From: Pterobdella sp. o SKG-2022
Lineage: Eukaryota; Annelida; Clitellata; Hirudinida; Piscicolidae
DNA length: 64,000 bases
Assembly: GCA_964035795.1 (NCBI GenBank)
Contig: OZ038321.1
Span: 10,054,285-10,118,284, forward strand
Direction: 5' to 3'
Below the pieces are notes generated by a model, which saw only the letters and a list, made by a program, of their open reading frames with translations, searched no databases and had not been told where the DNA came from. The position numbers and the translations under genes are program-made. Shown piece after piece: positions 53,641-63,477 of the stretch. Within the stretch, counting starts at the first letter, position 1, and each line of letters begins with the position of its first letter.

Positions 53641-53793
53641 GGACAACAAACACAAAGTATTTATTAAACGACACGAAGCTTTTCGTAAGGGTAGTTCACC
53701 TTATCAAGGAATAATTTTGATTATTACTTGATAATGCCTTACGAAAAACTTCGTGTCATTTAAAAATAACTTTTTGTTTGTTGTCCTTACTTT
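53632..53793. repeat. Palindromic MITE, about 162 bp
   Basis: The ends CTCAAAGTAAGGACAACAAA and its inverted partner TTTGTTGTCCTTACTTTTAG bracket inner arms ACACGAAGCTTTTCGTAAGG and CCTTACGAAAAACTTCGTGT. The centre contains CTTATCAAGGAATA and TTACTTGATAATG. It is the most complete copy of the hairpin family in the window. No transposase is present. Confidence 0.8.
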
Positions 53794-55384
53794 TAGGTAC
53801 AGGCCATTGTACTTCATCACTCAAGTTGTTTCAGATAAGTTTAAGCTCAAAACCGCTTTAAAAAAATTTTTTCATTCAACTAAAATAAATGAAATATGTA
53901 TAAAAAATTCTTAATAGATATGTTTGAAAAAACTTTCATTTTTTCAAACTTTTTAAAAACCTGAACATCAGCTCACCAAGCATTTTTGAGAGCTGAACTA
54001 AATTCTACTTACTACCAAATGACCTTTATCTAAATACAAAACTACCAACGTGCATTTGAAGCAATTCCATGAGGTTTTGAACTTTGTGTTCAAAGAAATT
54101 ATTCATATAGTCAACATAAGGTTATTTTCAATATTTATTTAAATGTTTTTGTTATTAACCCCTGTGCTCTTTTTGGCAATACGGAGACAGCTGAGGGTCA
54201 TTAAGTTAAAAACAGATGATAATCCAGATTCATTTCTTGAAAAGAAAGCCTTCTAATTTTCTGCAAACCTGGAACTTTAGAAAATTTTATTCGTTGGTTT
54301 CCATGTTGGCCATATTTTTACTGCAGCGGAAAATGACTTTTAATAAGTCAACTTTTGTAAACAGCCAACAAAATTGATTACTACCAAAAAGAATTTATTA
54401 TAATTATTGTTATTTTTTATTTTCATTAAAATGCCACGAAGATTTTCGTAAAGCTAACTTGCATTATAAATTTAAAGATATATAAACATAAATTAAAAAA
54501 ATAGTTAACATACGATTTGAATAGGGTTCGGTTCTATGTAGTCCTCAGCTCGGTGGTTTGAAAGCTCTGAAGAAAAACTCTTCATGTTTCTACTTTGTCT
54601 CATGAAACTAGCAAAATTGTTTCTATAGAAACAACTTCAAAATACCCCCAAAACTTGAAATTAAAAAAAAAAACAAAAATTCAAAGGTTTGCACTAAAAA
54701 ATTATAGAATTCGATAAATGTTTCAATAAAAAATTTGATAATTGGTGAAGTTAAAATTGTAAAAAAAAATTGTTTGACACATTTTGGAAATATAAAAATT
54801 TTAGTTTGTTTTTTTTGTAAATTATCTTATATTATGTGTAGAATTTTTTTCCAAATTATGTTTGTTTTAACGCACATCTCTAATTACTGAATATTTTAAT
54901 ATTTTATCGTTCAGTTGTAAGATTATACGACAAAAGGGTACTGATTTAATTTATGCTTGAAACGTAAAAAATTTTAAAAAACTATTTTTTTTTTTATTTC
55001 AAAGGCAAATACAAATATTTTCAATTATAAAAAAAACACTAAATTTAGTTAACATTAAGTTCACTTTCAGAGAATTCCGGTAATCTACGATCAGCTGATT
55101 AATTAAAGCGGGTCCAAAAGAACAAAAAATCATGCGATATAAATAAAAAACCAAGACAAAATTAAAAATGAAACCTTATATCTAAATGAATATATAAATA
55201 TTTCAAAAAATAAATAGATTATTCTGAATTTTTTAAATTAGTTTCAACTATTATTTCATTGACCAGATTCTTAATTTAAGTAAAATTCCTTAGTAATTGT
55301 TTTAGGTTCTATATCGTGATTTCATTAAATTAATAAATCAGTTATTTTAGGGTTAAATTTAGTTTTTACTGATATTTTGGAAGA
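53794..55384. other. AT-rich non-coding DNA with half a hairpin
   Basis: A single arm CCACGAAGATTTTCGTAAAG followed by CTAACTTGCATTATAA lies at about 54432-54470 and matches one arm of the hairpin family. Nothing else is recognised; a short plus frame near 54178 (RRQLRVIKLKTDDNPDSFLE) is unsupported. Confidence 0.4.
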
Positions 55385-56545
55385 GCTGACAACATAAAAT
55401 ATCTCTTCTTGTCCTTCTAGATCTTTTGTCTGCCTTTGATTTAAAAGATCATTAAATACTAATCAAAAAATTAAACAAACCATTTGGCTTGAATGACCTC
55501 ACTTTTGAATGGTTTAGGAATCACCTCTTCAACAGATCATTCAATGTCAAATCCCCCAAAACAGAATTAGCACCAAACGTTTACTCTACTGGAGTATCAC
55601 AAGGTTCTGTTCTTGGACCACTTTTGTTCACTTTATACAAAGTTGATTTGGAAAAGATTGCAGCTTCTTACAATTTGAGAATTTATCACACAATTATATG
55701 GGCATTGCTCATTTGATGCATCAATGGACTTGCAAATAAGAATGTCAAAGTGTATTGATGAAATTGCAGCTTGGATGAAATCCAACCAAATGAAACTCAA
55801 CAGTTCAAAAACAGAAGTCAATTGGTTCTCAACATGTAGAAGTATATGCAAAATGCCAACTCAACCAGTTCGTGTGTTAAATATAATCATATAATTTCTT
55901 CTGATTCAGTTAAAAATCTTGGTGGCTATTTTGACAAAGATCTAAGCATGAAGACTCATATAAACAAATTATTGCAAATGTCATTTGCATCATTGAAAAA
56001 GATAAGAAGCATTAAAAACTACCTGAACTAAGTGCCACTCAAAACACTTGAATCAGCCTTGATATTGAGTCGCATTGATTAGGTAAAAATTAAACTAATG
56101 AGATTACCCAAGTTACAAACCCAGAAAATCCAGTTAATAATTAAAACGACAGCCAGATTAATATCAGAAACTAGAAAGTTTGATCACATAAATCCTTCTT
56201 AAAAGATTTACACTGGCTTAAAATTGAAGAAAGAATTCAATAAAAGATGATACTACAAGTGCATAAATCTCTCAAATGAAAAGCCCTTCGTATCTTTCAT
56301 CGAAATTATCAAGTGTGTCTTCATTGCCTGAAAGAAAAAGACTCAAATCATCGAGCACAATGGACATAGCAAAGTGAGAGCTAACACCATTTGAGGGAAC
56401 AGAGAATTTGAAGTTGCTGCACCAATTCTTTGGAACAATTTACCAAATCACCTCAAATCTATAACCTCCACATCAACTTTTTCCAAATGCTTGAAAACCC
56501 ACTTCATGATTAAGTCTTATAATCTTAAAACATAATTTTAGAATT
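55385..56545 (+). mobile_element. CR1-like LINE RT (motif A to C-terminus), plus strand
   Basis: It starts with LLVLLDLLSAFDLKDH. Frame 55489-55716 has FEWFRNHLFNRSFNVKS, VSQGSVLGPLLFTLY (motif B). The YADDT block is damaged (LRIYHTIIWA). Next are MQLNSSKTE-type residues, LGGYFDKDLSMKTHINKLLQ (55918), ARLISETRKFDH, and the end APILWNNLPNHLKS and TFSKCLKTHF near 56420-56500. Stops and frameshifts are frequent. Its 3' UTR region is duplicated downstream. Confidence 0.85.
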
Positions 56546-56550
56546 TTTTT

Positions 56551-56955
56551 CAGAAAATCAAATTAGTGGGAAGAAAGAAGGGGTAAATGAAAGGAATGAT
56601 TGGGTTTTTATGGATTAAAGGATAAAGCGTGAGCGGCTGGAAAGAATGAAAACTTACTGTATTATGACTGGCTTTATAAAAATATATATGCTGAAGTGGT
56701 TTTGAAGACTTAATCAGTTTCATGCCACTATAATAATATTCGTTATTTGTTTGTTTTCAGAAAATCAAATTAGTGGGAAGAATGAAAGGAATGGCTGGGT
56801 TTTTGTGGATTGAAGGATAAAGCGTGAGGGGCTGGAAAGAATGAAAATTCACAATATCAGGACTGATTCTGTATAAATATTTATTCCAAAGTGGTCTTGA
56901 AAACTTAATCAGTTTCATGCCACTATAATTTTATTCGTTATTTGTTTGTTGCCCG
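56551..56955. repeat. Tandem duplication of CR1 3' UTR, two units of about 205 bp
   Basis: Unit 1 begins CAGAAAATCAAATTAGTGGG at 56551 and unit 2 begins with the same 20 bases at about 56759. Both carry GGATAAAGCGTGAG.GGCTGG, TTAATCAGTTTCATGCCACT and ATTCGTTATTTGTTTGTT. Unit 1 has a small extra AAGAAGGGGTAAATG. A third, inverted relative lies at 60300-60450. Confidence 0.9.
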
Positions 56956-57234
56956 ACAATATAATCAATATATTCATTTTTATTTTAATGTGATAGGTGT
57001 AATGATATCTTTGAAAGATTAGTCATATGCCTTTACCAATAATAATAATATTGTATTAAAAAACTTTCTCAAAGGTTTTCTGTGTAACATTGAACTTAAA
57101 TATATCCAATATACGTTAAATTTTTAACTTAATTCATTTATAACGGTTGCAGGTTAGTTCCACTTTTTATTTATATCATGTAAACAATGCAAAACTTCGT
57201 TTTTTATTACTCAGATCATTTTTCTTTTTGTAAA

Positions 57235-57385
57235 TGGTGGTTGCTTTTGGGCTGACACTCGTCCTTCCTAAAGATGGATAGTCACCGGCTTTAACCGTCA
57301 AACCCTAACCCGAGCTGTCTTATAAGGTGACACTTGATCACCTTGTTGCTTGTTTTAGAAATGTACTATGCTTTAAAAATCCCAA
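57235..57385 (-). mobile_element. LINE 5' UTR scrap, minus strand
   Basis: TTTTGGGCTGACACTCGTCC and GATAGTCACCGGCTTTAACC match 35985-36040 on the same strand (TTTTGGGCTGACACTCATCT, GATAGTCACGGACTTTAACG), the 5' UTR of the LINE at 35041-36292. Confidence 0.65.
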
Positions 57386-57394
57386 TAAATCTGA

Positions 57395-57505
57395 ATCAAG
57401 ATTTTGGATTCACACTCCATCTAACCAAGTGTAAAAAATAACCTGCAACTAAAATTACCGACGCAGCCTATGCTGATGATATAGTCGTACCACAAATAAA
57501 ACGCT
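57395..57505 (+). mobile_element. LINE RT scrap around motif C
   Basis: The plus strand reads GFTLHLTKCKK, PATKITDAAYADDIVVPQIK with one stop. It corresponds to GFTLEKAKSRRHPALCVTDT and DYADDIALL at 46540, so it is the same LINE family. Confidence 0.65.
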
Positions 57506-59193
57506 TCCTTTATCCTCTAATATTTTAGTTATTTTTTCTTTCTTTATGAATTCAAGTTTTGTTGTTATAACTAAAAATTTAGTGTCTAATTATCTTTTTA
57601 TAAATCAATTCTACTTAAGGTTTTTGATTAATTCTTTTTAGCGCCTTTTAGTTTGACAACTCACAATTTTTAGATAATTTAGAAAACGCTGAAGAAAAAG
57701 TATGTAGCAATAAAGTACCAAGAGATCTAGAGGATTGCTAAAAACAGAAAGTGAAAGTTGGAAGAGTAAATAGAATGTGAAAAACGAAATAGAAAATTTA
57801 TATTTTTTTACAGTAAAAAAATATTAGCTGTTTGTTTTGAAATGATGTTATAGATTTTTTCAGGTTTATTTTATTTTTTAAGCGCAGTTTTCAACTGTAC
57901 ATTAATGACATTGCCGAATACACTAGAATAATTCATTACAACATGTCAAGGAGCGGATGAAGTGATGAACCTAAATGAACTAAAAATAGTCGAGCTCATA
58001 TGGAAATTTACAGAAGCATACCTTGCAAGTTATTTTTACTCAAAATTTATGAAGAAATGCAGTTTTAAAAAATAATTGAGATGAATAAAATACGAAATCA
58101 TGTTTGTAAATAATAAGACTCAAGAGTGTTGGAATGTCTCATTTAATAAAAAAATGAAATGATGCTTTCATGCATTTAATAATAGTAAAAAGCCAAACAT
58201 ACAAAAACTTTTAGATTTTGAAAAATAATTCATCCAAATACCAGTTAAGATATTTAAAAATTGAGTAACTGAATAAAGTTTATAATTGTTGAATATTATA
58301 ATGTAACTGCTATTATGCTGATTTTGGAATAAATTTTGTTACTGAATATAATGATCAAAATTTGATTATATGTAACTAGTGCCATTTTAGGATTTTCCAT
58401 TGTTATTTCTAATTCCATTACAATGAACATCACTGATTTAGAGGATTAATAAGTAGATATGACTTGATAAAACAGAAAACTAAAAAACCAGAAAAGTGAG
58501 ATTGCCAGCAAAGACAAAGAAAATTATTAACAGCAAAAATACTCAAATAAGTTTTATCCTGATATATGGATGTTCAAGTATAAGAAAAAGGTTTTAATTA
58601 ATCAAAATAGGAATTATTAAATGTATGAAGCTATATAATAGATTATGAATGGCTTGGTTAACACACACTTTTAGATGATGAATATTATAAAGTATTTACA
58701 AATAGGTATAAATCCTGCAACTGTTCCTCATTAATTAAAAAAAATTATTTGATAATACAATTGGATTAAACTTGATTAAAGTTAGATGAAATTAAAAATT
58801 GAAACTGTGTATGATACAATACGATATAGGCACTATCATACACATTTACATAAAATACTGATAGATGTTTATACATATTAAAATTCTTCTAAAATCTCTT
58901 ACAAAACTTGTGACAATTATGAAAGCATGTTTGAGAATAAATGAGAATACAGATACATGAAAGGATATGAAATTCATTAATCAGAAAAAATTGAACTTTA
59001 TTAATTAAAGCATTAATAAATGACCTTTATTATACAATATTTGCAACCTAAGTCAACAAACAAAATACAAAAATGAATCATTAGCAAAATTTCAGTATAC
59101 ATAATTTGATACTCTTGTATACATATATAAATATATCGCAAAAATTCACGTTGTTTAAATAATTAACAAATTGGGGAAAATAGTAATTGTAGC
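57506..59193. other. AT-rich DNA downstream of the BTG gene
   Basis: No coding sequence is recognised. TTTATT (AATAAA on the minus strand) occurs at about 58997 and 59026, 170-200 bases past the BTG stop, so those are plausible poly(A) signals for that gene. Confidence 0.4.
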
Positions 59194-59658
59194 TTAACTA
59201 GCTGCAGCAGTCTCAATGCCTTTTGAATCTGTAGATTGAAGATGATATAACACTTGATCCTTGCAGGAATGCATTTTTGATGGAAGGCGGTTAATATCAT
59301 TAGGTCTGCCTTCAAAAAGTACTCCAATGCTACCATCCTCACCGATGCGGTACGAAACATTTTCTGGATCAACCCAAATAGTTATTTCTTTAGGAAGAAT
59401 GTTAACAAGGTCTAAAAATTCAGCTTTGACGCGCAATGCCGCGGTGAGAAAAAGAGGGTCGATGCGGTTGTTATGATTTCTGATGCATCTGTAAGCACTT
59501 CCTTTATAAGGTTTTTCTGGGAACCAATGGTTTATATAATAATTACACATAGCAGATTTCAGACCTTCGGCAAAGGAATTGATTATGTTTGATTCGAGGT
59601 TTCTTTGTCGAAATAGTTTTGAAATAAACTCAACGACACTGTTGACTTCTTTCAACAT
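59194..59658 (-). CDS. BTG/TOB family antiproliferative protein (BTG1/BTG2-like), single exon
   Basis: An intact 154-residue frame. The N-terminus MLKEVNSVVEFISKLF fits the start of the APRO domain. Box A is at about residues 40-58 (YYINHWFPEKPYKGSAYRC) and box B at 88-107 (LPKEITIWVDPENVSYRIGE), followed by DGSIGVLFEG. Proteins of this family bind the CAF1/CCR4 deadenylase subunits, mainly through box A and B surfaces, and restrain proliferation. The C-terminal tail after residue 118 is short, as in BTG1/2 rather than TOB. A at -3 (ACAATG) suits the start. There is no intron, although vertebrate BTG1/2 have one, so it is either a lineage with intron loss or an old retrocopy that has stayed open. 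Vertebrate-level orthology cannot be set from one sequence. Confidence 0.9.
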   Translation of the reverse strand: MLKEVNSVVEFISKLFRQRNLESNIINSFAEGLKSAMCNYYINHWFPEKPYKGSAYRCIRNHNNRIDPLFLTAALRVKAEFLDLVNILPKEITIWVDPENVSYRIGEDGSIGVLFEGRPNDINRLPSKMHSCKDQVLYHLQSTDSKGIETAAAS

Positions 59659-60139
59659 TGTTTGAGCTTTTTCACTCTTGTTATTTTTTCGAACCTCAAA
59701 TAAGACTTGAAAATCACACGAAGTTAAAACAATTGTTTTTGATAAAAACTTTTCCGTTATAACGGTATTTGATCAGACTCGAAAAGTAAAATTTTTATAA
59801 ATTTTTAAAAGAATTAACAAAAATTAGTTTAATACTAAAATTTACAAAGTCATCTGAATAGAGTTTTATAGACAAAATCCAGTTTCAGGTTGCTTACAAA
59901 TCTATAAATAGCTGCATAATTAAGGTCATAATCAACCAATCAAACTGACCTTCTAAAAATAAATGCCAATCATCTATTAAGTCTGTTTAACAAAGACTGT
60001 CCAACAAAGAAAGTGAAGCAAGACTTCAATATTTTATAGTTTATCAAAATATAGATTAAAAAATTAAGCCTATTCATTACTTTTGCTTGATATGAATGCT
60101 AAGTTTTAAAACATATAACATATCATACAAAAAGATGAA
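59659..60139. other. Upstream region of the BTG gene, AT-rich
   Basis: No element is recognised apart from ACACGAAGTTAAAAC near 59717, which resembles one end of the hairpin MITE family. It presumably contains the BTG promoter; no specific site can be supported. Confidence 0.35.
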
Positions 60140-60298
60140 TCACTAGGAAATTTAATGCAGTTTCAAAGATCTTTCTACAAATTCAATAAGACGAAAACAC
60201 ACTGTGGAATGCTAATTGTCGGCCCACCGGTGATTGAAACCGGTAACGTTAGATAAATTAGTTAAATGCTCAACCAGCTAAACCATACGGCCCGACGA
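60140..60298 (-). mobile_element. tRNA-derived SINE, copy 3
   Basis: The tRNA-like part is the minus strand of 60218-60296. The T arm here is perfect (ACCGG/CCGGT around TTTCAATCA), the D arm is GGTTTAGCTGGTTGAGC, and the acceptor GTCGGGC pairs with GGCCGAC with one mismatch. The body (GACAATTAGCAT, CACAGTGTGTTTTCG, AATTTGTAGAAAG) matches copies 1 and 2. It directly abuts an inverted CR1 3' end at 60300. Confidence 0.75.
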
Positions 60299-60299
60299 A

Positions 60300-60450
60300 T
60301 GAAAAGAATCTAATAATGAATATCATTATATTGGCATGAAATTGTAAAAGTCTTCAAAACCACTTTAGCATATGTATTTGTATATAATGCCAGTCAAAAT
60401 ATGATAAATCAAATAAGCTGTCTTCATTCTTCCCAGCCCCTCACGCTTCA
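60300..60450 (-). mobile_element. CR1 3' UTR copy, minus strand
   Basis: The minus strand reads GAAGCGTGAGGGGCTGGGAA, GTGGTTTTGAAGAC and TTCATGCCAATATAATGATA, matching the tandem units at 56551-56955. It ends next to SINE copy 3 on one side and a plus-strand LINE on the other. Confidence 0.75.
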
Positions 60451-60454
60451 TCTT

Positions 60455-62005
60455 TCAATCGACACACAGCCAGTCAAAGACTGCATTCCAGAGGAAGTGA
60501 TCAAAGCTAGCAAGTCAAGCCTTCTGGAACCGCTGCACAATCTAATTCTCAAATGCTTGGAAGAAGGTGAAGCACCCAAAGATATGAGAAACGCCAACAT
60601 CATTACCCTCTATAAGAACAAGGGGGACTTCAGCGACTGCAATAATTACAGAGGCATTTCAATCTTGAGCATCGTTGGCAAGCTGTTTGCACGGATCATC
60701 CTGCGGCGACTTCAAGTACTGGAAGAGAGAATATACCCGGAATCGCAATGTGGTTTCAGGTCGAAAAAGTCGACTGTTGACATGATTTTCTCACTTTGTC
60801 AACTACAAGAAAAATGCCGAGAGCAAAACCTACTTGCCTTCATCGACTTGACTAAAGCGTTTGACCTAGTCAGTAGAGATTGTCTCTTCAAAATGCTGCC
60901 CCTCATTGGCTGCCCACTAAAGCTGTTGAGTCTGATTAGGTCCTTTCATGATGACATGCTGAGTACCGTACAGTTAGTCTGCGACATCTCAAGCGTTTTT
61001 GGAGTTAAGAGCGGTGTGAAAACAAGGTTGCTTACTTGCACCCACTCTCTTTGGCATCTTCTTTGCTTTGCTACTGAAGCACGCATTTGGATAATCATGC
61101 GACGATGTCTACCTCCACACAAGAACAGATGGCCGCCTCTTCAACATTACTCGTCTACGCTCCAAGTCGAAGATAAACAAAGTCACAGTCAAAGGTAGAT
61201 GTGGAAGTTGTCAATTAATTCCAGTATTTAGGCTCAACAACAACAGACTCGCTATCGCTGGATTCAGAGATCAGCAAACGCATTGGAAAAGCCGCAACGA
61301 CTCTGGCTAAGCTTACCAAGCGGGTTTGGGAAAACAAACAGCTTACTATCACCACCAAAGTCAAAGTCTACCAGACCTGTGTCATCAGTACCTTGCTTTA
61401 CGGAGGCGAATCTTGGGCGACCTATGCGTATCAAGTAAGGAAACTTCAAACCTTCCATATGAGGTGTCTGTGCAGAATCCTTTGTATCACCTGGCAGGAC
61501 AAAATCACCAACACCGAAGTTCTCGCCAAGGCAGACATACCCTTAATGCACACCCTCCTTCGACAGAGGCGCCTTCGCTGAATAGGCTATGTGCATAGAA
61601 TGGATGATGGACACATACTGAAAGACCTCCTGTACAACGAACTTGCAACAGGCAAGCGCAAAAAAGGTCGTCCACATCTTGGTTTCATGGATGTCTGCAA
61701 GCGTGACATAAAGGCATGCGGTATAGACACAGACAACTGGGAGAAACTTGCTGCAAACAGATCAGCCTGGAAATATACAGTATTTAAGGGACTGTCCTAT
61801 GGTGAAGAGAAAATGGCTAAACAAGCAGCAGTTAAGACTTCAGAGGAAAATTAGCCAGCACACATCTGTCGAACAACAAAACAACGCACCAGTCTTCACC
61901 TGCCTAAACTGTGGCCGACACTGCAAATCAAAGATCGGTCTCTACATCCACAACAGACGGTTCACAACAAGTTTTTCAACTGGCGCAATTCCATAGTCTA
62001 CGACT
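60455..62005 (+). mobile_element. LINE RT to C2H2 finger, catalytic block deleted
   Basis: Frame 60401-61198 (265 aa) has IPEEVIKASKSSLLEPLHNL, MRNANIITLYKNKGDFSDCN, YRGISILSIVGKLFARIILR, SQCGFRSKKSTVDMIFSLCQ and motif A LAFIDLTKAFDLVSRDC. Motif B follows in another frame (VKQGCLLAPTLFGIFFALLL). The sequence then jumps near 61195 to YLGSTTTDSLSLDSEI, so motif C (FADD or YADD) is deleted. The thumb and C-terminus follow (VISTLLYGGESWATYAYQVR, HRMDDGHILKDLLYNELATG, GFMDVCKRDIKACGID), with a C2H2 finger TCLNCGRHCKSKIGLYIHNR at about 61905-61965. Confidence 0.9.
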
Positions 62006-62164
62006 GAAGGATGTTAGTAACAGTGTGTTTGATGATCTGAGCCTTTTTCTTTCAGGCAATGAAGACACAGTTGATATTTTTAGTGGAAGGTAAGTAAGAT
62101 TTACCATTTTGAGACATTTATGCACTTGTAATATCATCTTGAATTCTATTAAATTTTTTCTTCA
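62006..62164. other. Short spacer
   Basis: A GTAAGT-like site near 62092 is present, but no gene is supported. Confidence 0.3.
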
Positions 62165-62242
62165 ATTTTCAGCCAGTTTAGATATTTTAAGACAGAAGTG
62201 TGACCAAACTTTCTAGTTCCTGATATTAATCTGGTTGTCGTG
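62165..62242 (-). mobile_element. CR1-like scrap interrupted by the TTAA element
   Basis: GTGACCAAACTTTCTAG and ATATTAATCTGGTTGTCGTG match 45586-45640 (GTGGTCAAACTTCCTTG, AATTAATCTGGCTCTTGT) and the inverse of 56140-56190, coding TARLISxTRKFDH on the minus strand. Confidence 0.65.
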
Positions 62243-63145
62243 TTAACCCTTTTGTGTCCAAAATGCTAATGGCTGTAATTTTTTATTGAAACTTTTGTTC
62301 CGACTTTAAAACAACCTCACAAAAACACAGAAATAAACAGATTTCAATTTTGACAAAAAATAAGCGAGAAACAGGGTGATCTCGTATGAGATCAATTGGC
62401 TCAAGTGTTAGCAAATGGGCTTTTAACCTCATAGCATTGAAAAGAGTAGTTTGAAGATTTTATTTTTAAAACCAAAGTATAAAAATATTATAGATTTATA
62501 TATTTATACGTAATTAAAATTTTACAAAACGTTCTAAAAAAATATTTTTTCTTCAAAATTATTAATGATTTTTTACTGTGTGTTCTAATATTCAAATTAC
62601 AGAAAACAAAATTTCACATATAATAACAGAAAATCTTATCAACTACTTTAAAAGGTAAAATTCTCATATTTATTTAGATTATGATATGAATACATCCAAG
62701 CTACGCTCAAATTAACCGTGCATTTTTCCAAAATGTCCGTGGTCTAGCGCTGCATGGCTTGTTTTGGCATCTTCTTTGTTCATTTATAGTTATTATAATA
62801 TGTTTTAGAAAAGTGAAACTGGCGTCATTAAGAGCTTGTGGACACCTTGAACAGTTGTATCTTGATTTTTTGTTGCCTTAATGCAGAGTTTTTGAAGTAG
62901 GATCGGCTAATTGCTCTTTTAAATGTAAGCAGATCCGTTTTTGAGCTTGCGTTTCACTTTCCTCGTTTGACCAATAATAGATTATATGAGAGTTTATTAC
63001 TGTCATATCTAGTATTTTTGTAAATATTGGTCAATACCATTTGCAGTCTTTATTTTTGTGGCATATTTGCTTGCCCACTAATCGTGCTTATCCACTCCAC
63101 ACATACTTGAGCTAAATTTTTTTTATACATTAGGCCGTGGAACTA
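62243..63145. mobile_element. piggyBac-type TTAA element, truncated second copy
   Basis: TTAA (62243-62246) is followed by CCCTTTTGTGTCCAAAATGC, matching the left end of the 39137 element, and the two align through to about 63145 (equivalent to about 40040). The palindrome is present once as GATCTCGTATGAGATC (62378), with one mismatch in symmetry. The right terminal repeat is absent; instead, piggyBac coding sequence follows at 63200. Confidence 0.8.
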
Positions 63146-63194
63146 AACCTTTGTTTGTAATTTATTTTATCAACAAGTTACTTCATGAAGAAAT

Positions 63195-63474
63195 TTAACT
63201 GTACTATAATTTGTTCCAGTTATCCATTTTGATTCATCTAAAAAGTTTTGTTTTTCAAGCAATAAGGAATATACAAGATAACAGGTTAAAAAAAGGCCCT
63301 TTAACCGACAAAAAAACAATGAATAAGCAAAAAAGACGCGGTCACAGCTATAGTTTCGATATTAATGAAAAAATTCTAATTGTGAAGTGGCTAGATAATA
63401 CTGTGGCAAAAACTGGAACAAATTATAATACAGTTGACTTTATTCATGCAGTAACAATTGAGAAGCAGCACTAA
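63195..63474 (+). mobile_element. piggyBac transposase fragment
   Basis: The frame 63211-63474 reads IRNIQDNRLKKGPLTDKKTM, KQKRRGHSYSFDINEKILIV, KWLDNTVAKTGTNYNTVDFI. This is the piggyBac block RENR...CPL...K..KRG...D...I...W.DN..V...SN that precedes the YN..MGGVD region seen separately at 48130. It ends at a stop and abuts a LINE. Confidence 0.8.
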
Positions 63475-63477
63475 AAA

